A stretch of DNA of 10,320 bases, taken from the NCBI GenBank assembly GCA_902475825.1, contig CABSBA010000040.1:1-10320 (forward strand), in the 5' to 3' direction. This document shows positions 5,836 to 10,320 of the stretch, piece by piece. A model generated the notes under the pieces. It was not told the DNA's origin, made no database searches, and was given only the letters and a program-made list of their open reading frames with translations. The translations under genes were made by a program, and so were the position numbers. The DNA comes from an uncultured Collinsella sp. GTDB taxonomy: Bacteria; Actinomycetota; Coriobacteriia; Coriobacteriales; Coriobacteriaceae. The stretch's first letter is position 1, and each line of letters starts with the position of its first letter.

Positions 5836-6687
5836 TTATGCGCGACGTGGCTTTTGGTTGATGCGGTACAGCTCGGCGAGACCCCGCAGCGTCAGTGCGT
5901 CGTCTACCGTCAGGCTGTGGCCGACCAACGCCGCGAGCGCCTCGGCATCGTCGCCGGTGATGACAATGGGCACGCTGCCCTCCCCCGCCGCCTTGGTCGC
6001 GCGCATCTCGGCAAGCACCATGTCGAGCATGCCGTCGATGCGGGCTACCTCGCCCAAGACCACGCCCGAGCGCATGGCCTCGCGCGTGTTGCGACCGATC
6101 ACATGCGTGGGCGCCGAGGGCTCGACCTGCGGCAGGCGCGCCGCAGCGGCCGAAAGCGAGCGGGCGCCAAGTGCCAGACCCGGCGCGATGACGCCGCCCA
6201 CAAAGGTACCGCGCGCGTCGATGACCTCGATATTGGTCGTCGTGCCCAAGTCGATCACGATGCACGGAGAGCCGTAGACGGCACGGGCCGCCACGGCATC
6301 GGCGATGCGGTCGGGGCCGATCTCGGCCGGGTCGTCGTAGTGCACGGGCATGCCGGTCTTAAGTCCCGGCCCCACGGTGAGCACGCGCCCCGTGCAGGTG
6401 CGGGAAAGCGCCGCTTTCCACGGGCGCTCGAGCGCCGGCACCACGCAGCTCAGCACTGCGGCCGCAGGAACGAGCGCACCCGGCATGCCCGCATCGGCTG
6501 ACAGCGCGCCCATGACCTGCGCGAGCCTCATGCGCGCCTCGTCGGCCGTGATGCTCGACGGCGTGGTGATCTCGCACGTCGCAAGCGGGCATTCCTGCGC
6601 CGCGGCCGAATCCTCTGCAAACAGGCCAAAGCGAATGAACGTGTTGCCCACGTCGACCGTCAATATATATGCGCACCCATTAAGCAT
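5836..6687 (-). CDS. coaX: Type III pantothenate kinase
   Basis: Phosphorylates pantothenate with ATP in the first committed step of coenzyme A synthesis, in the cytoplasm. The 283-residue product shows the ASKHA-fold motifs of CoaX: the phosphate loop LTVDVGNTFIRFGLF (9-23), IGPDRIADAVAA (123-134), IDLGTTTNIEVID (145-157), GGVIAPGLALGARSL (164-178) and VITGDDAEAL (242-251). The third motif is usually DxGTATT-like; here it reads DLGTTTN, a mild departure. I start at ATG 6687 because AAAGGAG lies 8 bases upstream and DVGNT then falls at residue 12, as is normal. An upstream ATG at 6741 would add 18 residues and overlap the presumed promoter. The stop lies 87 bases before the dCMP deaminase start. 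CoaX enzymes are not feedback-inhibited by CoA (family knowledge). Confidence 0.95.
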   Translation of the reverse strand: MLNGCAYILTVDVGNTFIRFGLFAEDSAAAQECPLATCEITTPSSITADEARMRLAQVMGALSADAGMPGALVPAAAVLSCVVPALERPWKAALSRTCTGRVLTVGPGLKTGMPVHYDDPAEIGPDRIADAVAARAVYGSPCIVIDLGTTTNIEVIDARGTFVGGVIAPGLALGARSLSAAAARLPQVEPSAPTHVIGRNTREAMRSGVVLGEVARIDGMLDMVLAEMRATKAAGEGSVPIVITGDDAEALAALVGHSLTVDDALTLRGLAELYRINQKPRRA

Positions 6688-6713
6688 CGTCGGCGCTCCT
6701 TTCGTCTGCCCAG

Positions 6714-6770
6714 CAGTATATCGCCTACCTAAACCAGTCATCCCAAAATGACTAGCTTGCGGCTATACTG
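6714..6770. promoter_or_regulatory. Divergent promoter region of coaX and the OPT transporter, with a central palindrome
   Basis: TATACT at 6764-6769 on the plus strand, and its mirror image (AGTATA on plus, TATACT on minus) at 6715-6720, are candidate -10 boxes facing outward. Between them is AGTCAT-CCCAAA-ATGACT (6736-6753), a 6-bp perfect inverted repeat whose centre (6744.5) almost coincides with the midpoint of the two -10 boxes (6742). Neither -10 box has a good -35, and the palindrome covers both expected -35 positions, so a shared regulator is plausible. No regulator family can be named from it. Confidence 0.45.
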
Positions 6771-6775
6771 GTGCG

Positions 6776-6879
6776 CGGTCGTGCGCGAGCTCACGCGGCG
6801 GCCCTTGGTAACCCGACTTCCCGCGCCGTATCCGTAGCGGCGCTCCCGGGGGAAGCGGATATACGCAAAGGAGTTTTAT
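6776..6879 (+). promoter_or_regulatory. About 100-base GC-rich leader of the OPT transporter mRNA
   Basis: If transcription starts 6-7 bases after the -10 box at 6764-6769, the transporter has a leader of roughly 100 bases. It holds short complementary segments, for example TATCCG and CGGATA flanking a GGCGCTCCCGGGGG-rich stretch just before AAAGGAG, so a hairpin near the ribosome binding site is possible. I do not recognise any known riboswitch class and see no obvious terminator in it. Confidence 0.25.
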
Positions 6880-8583
6880 ATGAGCAATCCCTCGAACCGC
6901 GCTTCGATGCGCGGGCAACTTACGTTGCGCGGCGTCGTCATCGGCGTCCTTGGCTGCGTGATTATCACGGCAAGCTCGGCCTACACTGCCCTCAAGATGG
7001 GTGCACTCCCCTGGCCGATCATCTTCGCTGCCGTCATCTCGCTGTTCTTCCTTAAGCTCATGGGCAACGCCAGCCTCAACGAGGCCAACGTCACCCACAC
7101 CATCATGTCCGCAGGCGCCATGGTCGCCGGCGGTCTGGCGTTTACCATCCCGGGCGCCTGGATGCTGGGCTATGCCGACCAGATCAGTTGGCTCGACATG
7201 TTTATCGTGGCACTCGCCGGCACCATCTTGGGCCTTCTGGCGACAGCGCTCATCCACCGTCACTTTATCGTGGACGCCGCGCTGGAGTTCCCCACCGGCA
7301 ACGCCGCAGCTCAGACTCTGCGCGCCACCGAGGCCGGCGGCAAGACCGGCAAGCAGCTCTTTGGCTCCATGGCCATCGCAGGCATCTACAGCGTGCTGCG
7401 CGACGCTCTGGGCGTGGTGCCCAGCATGCTGTGCACGCTCAATATCCCCGGCGTGACCTTTGCCATCTATAACTCGCCCATGTTGCTGTCCATCGGCTTT
7501 TTGGTGGGCTTCGCCCCCGTCGCGTTCTGGTTTGCTGGCGCGCTGCTGGGCAATTTTGGCATCATCGTCGGCGGCACCGCTGCCGGCCTGTTCGATGTTG
7601 TGACCGCGCAGGGTATCGTCAAGTCCCTCGGTATGGGCCTTATGATGGGCTTTGGCGTCGCCGTCGTCCTTAAGGACATCCTGCCGCAGGTCGCCGGTAT
7701 CGTCCGCGGCCTCGCCGCCGACAGCTCCACCGACACCGACGAGCAATCGCTCATCTCGGGCTCGCTTAAGCTCGACGCCGGCATCATCGGCCTGGGCACC
7801 GCCGCCATCGCCGTGATCGTTGCCATCGCGCTCGACCTCGGTCCCGTCCCGGCCGTCATCGTCACGCTGTTCACCTTTGTCACCACCATCATGAGTGCGC
7901 AGAGCTGCGGCCAGACGGGTATCGACCCTATGGAGATCTTTGGCCTCATCGTCATGCTCATCGTGGCAGCCTTCGCGCAGCTCGCACAGGTCAAGCTGTT
8001 CTTTATCGCCGGCATCGTGGCCGTGGCGTGCGGCCTTGCGGGCGACGTCATGAACGACTTTAAGGCCGGAGCCGTACTGGGTACCAACCCGCGTGCACAG
8101 TGGGTCGGCCAGGCCATTGGCGGCATCGTGGGCGCCCTGGTCGCTGCCGCCGTCATGGTCGCGCTCGTCACCGCCTATGGTCCGGACGCCTTTGGCCCCG
8201 ACAAGAGCTTTGTGGCCGCGCAGGCAAGCGTCGTCGCTACCATGGTCTCGGGCATCCCGAGCGTGCCGTGGTTTGCGGGCGGTTTTATCGCCGGCATCGT
8301 CATGTACTGGCTCGGCATTCCGGCCATGATGATCGGTCTGGGCGTGTACCTGCCGTTCTACATGTCGCTCACGGCCTTCTTGGGCTCCTGCGTCAAGCTC
8401 GCCTACGACAAGTGGGCCGCACACCGCGACGCCGAGGCAGGCCTTTCGGACGAGGAGAAGGCTGCCAAGGACGCCGCCTTCCAGGAGCAGGGCCTGGTTG
8501 TCGCCAGCGGCCTGCTGGGCGGCGAGTCTATCGTCGGCGTTATCCTGGCGTTTGTCTCTGTTGGCCTGAGCCTGCTGGGCTAA
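6880..8583 (+). CDS. OPT-family transporter (bacterial oligopeptide transporter type)
   Basis: A 567-residue polytopic membrane protein of the OPT superfamily, secondary transporters that move oligopeptides or metal-chelate compounds into the cell, probably driven by protons; the actual substrate cannot be read from sequence. About 14-16 hydrophobic segments are present. Family-type conserved stretches include SAYTALKMGALPWPI (33-47), NEANVTHTIMSAGAMVAGG (67-85), LEFPTGNAAAQTLRA (135-149), GQTGIDPMEIFG (344-355), GLAGDVMNDFKAG (385-397), LPFYMSLTAFLG (491-502) and GLLGGESIVGVI (544-555). Length is normal for bacterial members. The start is firm: AAAGGAG lies 6 bases before ATG. The gene has its own leader and a strong terminator, so it is a single-gene unit divergent from coaX. 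A cytoplasmic loop at 280-292 (ADSSTDTDEQS) and the 510-537 segment are charged and probably variable. No peptidase or binding-protein partner is adjacent. Confidence 0.93.
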   Translation: MSNPSNRASMRGQLTLRGVVIGVLGCVIITASSAYTALKMGALPWPIIFAAVISLFFLKLMGNASLNEANVTHTIMSAGAMVAGGLAFTIPGAWMLGYADQISWLDMFIVALAGTILGLLATALIHRHFIVDAALEFPTGNAAAQTLRATEAGGKTGKQLFGSMAIAGIYSVLRDALGVVPSMLCTLNIPGVTFAIYNSPMLLSIGFLVGFAPVAFWFAGALLGNFGIIVGGTAAGLFDVVTAQGIVKSLGMGLMMGFGVAVVLKDILPQVAGIVRGLAADSSTDTDEQSLISGSLKLDAGIIGLGTAAIAVIVAIALDLGPVPAVIVTLFTFVTTIMSAQSCGQTGIDPMEIFGLIVMLIVAAFAQLAQVKLFFIAGIVAVACGLAGDVMNDFKAGAVLGTNPRAQWVGQAIGGIVGALVAAAVMVALVTAYGPDAFGPDKSFVAAQASVVATMVSGIPSVPWFAGGFIAGIVMYWLGIPAMMIGLGVYLPFYMSLTAFLGSCVKLAYDKWAAHRDAEAGLSDEEKAAKDAAFQEQGLVVASGLLGGESIVGVILAFVSVGLSLLG

Positions 8584-8609
8584 ACCCAATAACAACGCAC
8601 CCGTGCAGA

Positions 8610-8646
8610 GCGCGGGGTCGGAGACCATCCGGCCCCGCGCTTTTTT
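8610..8646 (+). terminator. Strong intrinsic terminator after the OPT transporter
   Basis: GCGCGGGG (8610-8617) pairs perfectly with CCCCGCGC (8633-8640). The stem extends inward four more pairs (TCGG with CCGG, one G-U) to a 7-base loop, and is followed directly by six T (8641-8646). It lies 26 bases after the stop codon. Confidence 0.93.
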
Positions 8647-8723
8647 GTCTATTTGACTCTTATGATCCTCACGGCGTTTTTAGTCATGCCGATTGGCCTG
8701 ACTTCCAGGTCAACAAACCCTGT

Positions 8724-8752
8724 CTGACACCTTGCTCAACGCGGTGTAGAGT
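8724..8752 (+). promoter_or_regulatory. Candidate promoter for the DUF389 gene (CTGACA-17-TAGAGT)
   Basis: CTGACA (8724-8729) matches the -35 consensus at 5 of 6 positions and TAGAGT (8747-8752) matches the -10 at 4 of 6, separated by exactly 17 bases. It lies downstream of the OPT terminator and would give a leader of about 40 bases before ATG 8799. A short TGAC-6-GTCA inverted repeat (8699-8712) lies just upstream. Confidence 0.5.
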
Positions 8753-8798
8753 AAAGACGACGGGCGGGATACGCGGCACGTGTCAGAACGAGGTGGAC

Positions 8799-9938
8799 AT
8801 GGAACTCGATAAACAACAGCTCAAGCGACTGCGCGAGCGCCATCATCGGCGCCATGGCATCCGCCCCGCCCACAGCGAGGCCATGGAGAACGCAAGCCGC
8901 TTTCTAAAGCGGGCATTCAACATTCGCGAGGGACGCGCGCCCTATCACGTGATTCGCAAGCGCTTTGTAAACGGGGCGCGCCTGACTGGCTCACACTTAT
9001 GCATCTTGATCATTGCCATGTTGATCGCGAGCATCGGCCTCGATATCGACTCGGATATCGCCATTGTAGGCGCCATGCTCATCTGCCCGCTCATGGGCTC
9101 GGTCCTTGCCATGGCATACGGCATCGCCACGCTCGACCGCGAGATTACCCTTGAGGCCGTCGCGAGCTTGGCTCTGCAGATGGCCTTTTGCCTGGTCACG
9201 TCCACGTTGTACTTTAAGCTCTCACCCCTTGGCACCACCACGGCCGCCATCATCGACAATTCGACACCGACCGTGTGGGACCTTGCCGTCGCGCTCGCGG
9301 GCGGCTTTGCGGGTGGCCTGGGCAACTCGCGCGACCAGGAACCCGCCACGCTCATCGCCGGCGTGGCGGTGGCGACCGCGCTCATGCCGCCCCTGTGCGC
9401 GGCGGGCTATGGCATCGCCATCGCAAGCGGGTCGCTGTTCCTCTCGGCACTCTACGAGTTTGGCATCAACGTGGTCTTTATCGCACTGGCCGCCGAAGCC
9501 GTGCTGCTTCTTTTGCGCGTGCCGCTCAAGCGCGACCTGAATGGCGACGGTATTGTGACTGCTGAAGAAAACGCCGAGGTCGACGAGCTATCACGCAAGG
9601 TGCGCCGCCGCATCATTGTGGGCACGGTAGTCTTTGCCATCCCCTGCATCGTTATGACGGCGGGGTCTATTGGCTCGGCGCAGGCCGGCGTGCAGGACGG
9701 CTACGGCGTCACCGAAACCACGCGCGAGCTTGCCGCGGTGCTGCCGGGCTTTAAGGATTACACCGTCGCCGTCGAGACCTCGGCCGCCGAAGGCGAGGAA
9801 GAGGGCATCGTCGAGCGCGAGATTGTCGCCCATGTGACGACAGGCGAGACGCTTGGGGCACACGACCGTCACGTCGCCCGGAAGCTCATCGACCTCAACG
9901 TGCCCGAACTCGACCGCGTGGAGTTCGATGTCAAGTGA
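8799..9938 (+). CDS. DUF389-family membrane protein with an EF-hand-like loop
   Basis: A 379-residue integral membrane protein of the DUF389 family, whose biochemical function is not established. The first 60 residues are basic and cytoplasmic in character (LKRLRERHHRRHGIRP). Membrane segments lie at about 66-80, 86-110, 121-139, 160-176, 183-210, 214-241 and 271-293, including the family-typical VGAMLICPLMGSVLAMAYG (90-108) and LAVALAGGFAGGLG (162-175). A loop between the last two segments contains DLNGDGIVTAEE (246-257), which fits the 12-residue EF-hand calcium loop at every consensus position. The C-terminal 85 residues are acidic and soluble. The start is ATG 8799, with GAGG 5 bases upstream and a promoter just before; open reading continues upstream but has no coding character and passes the OPT terminator. 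It is followed by a terminator and is probably transcribed alone. Confidence 0.85.
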   Translation: MELDKQQLKRLRERHHRRHGIRPAHSEAMENASRFLKRAFNIREGRAPYHVIRKRFVNGARLTGSHLCILIIAMLIASIGLDIDSDIAIVGAMLICPLMGSVLAMAYGIATLDREITLEAVASLALQMAFCLVTSTLYFKLSPLGTTTAAIIDNSTPTVWDLAVALAGGFAGGLGNSRDQEPATLIAGVAVATALMPPLCAAGYGIAIASGSLFLSALYEFGINVVFIALAAEAVLLLLRVPLKRDLNGDGIVTAEENAEVDELSRKVRRRIIVGTVVFAIPCIVMTAGSIGSAQAGVQDGYGVTETTRELAAVLPGFKDYTVAVETSAAEGEEEGIVEREIVAHVTTGETLGAHDRHVARKLIDLNVPELDRVEFDVK

Positions 9939-10012
9939 TGCCGGCGCGGGACGAATGCTCGCACGGACGCAAGTTATGACGAGGCGCAGACGCAATACGG
10001 ACACGAGCAAAT

Positions 10013-10050
10013 AGCGGGGTGCAGTTCATACCCGCGCCCCGCTCGCTGTT
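10013..10050 (+). terminator. Terminator between converging genes
   Basis: AGCGGGGTGC (10013-10022) pairs with GCGCCCCGCT (10034-10043) over 10 bp with one G-U pair and an 11-base loop, followed by CGCTGTTTTA. It ends the DUF389 unit, and the GC-rich stem could also stop the converging right-hand gene, whose stop codon is 21 bases away. The T run is short and offset, so efficiency is uncertain. Confidence 0.65.
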
Positions 10051-10063
10051 TTATTGCCGTGAA

Positions 10064-10320
10064 TCAGACGTCCGCATCGACATCGCCAGACTCCACCGTA
10101 AACGCCGGATCGGTGCTCACAAGATAAAATCGGGTCACCTCAGTATTTCTAATTAGGTAAATCTGCCCCTGATTGCGTCGGCGCGATATATACGCAACGT
10201 GAACCGTGCCGAATTCTTCGCCGTTTTCCTTCTTTAATATCAGGATGTTGGGGTCATCCGTACGCTTAAACTGCCCGTCAACGCAGCTGCCGTCTTTGTC
10301 GACCAGTTGCCACCGATGGT
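10064..10320 (-). CDS. Unknown protein, C-terminal 84 residues only
   Basis: An open frame entering from the right edge and ending in TGA at 10064-10066. The 84 visible residues begin HRWQLVDKDGSCVDGQ and end ESGDVDADV. They alternate short hydrophobic stretches (NILILKK, GTVHVAYIS, GQIYLIRN, VTRFYLVS) with charged turns, suggesting a beta-rich soluble domain; there is no membrane segment and no recognised motif. The tail is acidic. Several codons avoided by neighbouring genes occur close together (ATA, TTA, CTA, AGA), and the stretch at 10130-10250 is visibly more AT-rich than the flanks, so it may have been acquired. The evidence that it is coding is an unbroken frame to the edge, a sensible composition and a converging terminator before it. 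I do not recognise the family, and the start lies outside the window. Confidence 0.6.
   Translation of the reverse strand, partial: HRWQLVDKDGSCVDGQFKRTDDPNILILKKENGEEFGTVHVAYISRRRNQGQIYLIRNTEVTRFYLVSTDPAFTVESGDVDADV

Noticed and set aside
5488..6501. A 337-codon plus-strand frame spanning the dCMP deaminase and coaX genes
   Set aside because: It crosses two genes and their gap on the opposite strand and gives a His/Arg/Ala-rich product with no motif.
6763..8628. A 621-codon open frame on the minus strand opposite the OPT transporter
   Set aside because: Its product is a low-complexity, His/Asp/Gly/Ala/Arg-rich sequence typical of the antisense of a GC-rich gene. The plus-strand frame encodes a clear OPT protein with a good ribosome binding site, promoter and terminator.
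8100..8798. Upstream extension of the DUF389 frame into the OPT gene
   Set aside because: This part is Arg/Gly-rich out-of-frame reading of the OPT gene and crosses a strong terminator. A good start with Shine-Dalgarno and promoter exists at 8799.
1..10320. CRISPR array, tRNA, rRNA, insertion sequence or phage attachment site
   Set aside because: No regularly spaced direct repeats, no tRNA-like cloverleaf, no rRNA-like stretch and no transposase or integrase were seen.

Overview
The window is a GC-rich, gene-dense chromosomal segment. The gene set (YebC, Lgt, a stand-alone NifU C-terminal-domain protein, dCMP deaminase, type III pantothenate kinase, an OPT-family transporter, a DUF389 protein and an AmaP-like protein) and the coding style suggest a Gram-positive anaerobe of the Coriobacteriia, perhaps Collinsella or a relative. 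That placement is an inference from gene content and general familiarity, not a database result.

Layout. Bases 1-6687 hold seven genes on the minus strand. In transcription order they are coaX (CoA synthesis), a dCMP deaminase gene, a small NifU-type Fe-S protein, lgt (lipoprotein diacylglyceryl transferase), a large multi-spanning GT-C-like/DUF6020-type membrane protein, yebC, and an AmaP-like membrane anchor cut by the left edge. Bases 6880-9938 are on the plus strand: an OPT-family transporter with its own leader and a strong terminator, then a DUF389 membrane protein with its own promoter. A minus-strand gene of unknown function, unlike its neighbours in codon use, runs off the right edge (10064-10320). 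The strand switch between coaX and the OPT gene holds two facing -10 boxes around a small palindrome. Apart from possible nifU-lgt cotranscription, most genes look like separate transcription units: gaps of 50-215 bp contain promoter boxes, hairpins or repeat-like sequences.

How the genes relate. This is mostly housekeeping: cofactor supply (CoaX, NifU-like), nucleotide balance (dCMP deaminase), envelope biogenesis (Lgt, GT-C-like protein, AmaP-like protein), translation/regulation (YebC) and transport (OPT, DUF389). They do not form one obvious pathway.

I found no convincing new multi-gene system. The observations most worth following are (1) a family of REP-like intergenic hairpins carrying a CAAAG-NNN-CCnG(T/A)CCC core, seen three times, each just downstream of a minus-strand gene; (2) a textbook EF-hand calcium-binding loop inside the DUF389 membrane protein; (3) the symmetric divergent promoter region between coaX and the OPT gene; and (4) the compositionally odd unknown gene at the right edge.

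Several longest-ORF starts should be shortened. The preferred starts given here (amaP-like 436, lgt 4665, dCMP deaminase 5748, coaX 6687, DUF389 8799) rest on Shine-Dalgarno sequences, and for two of them also on a -10 box lying over the upstream start codon.
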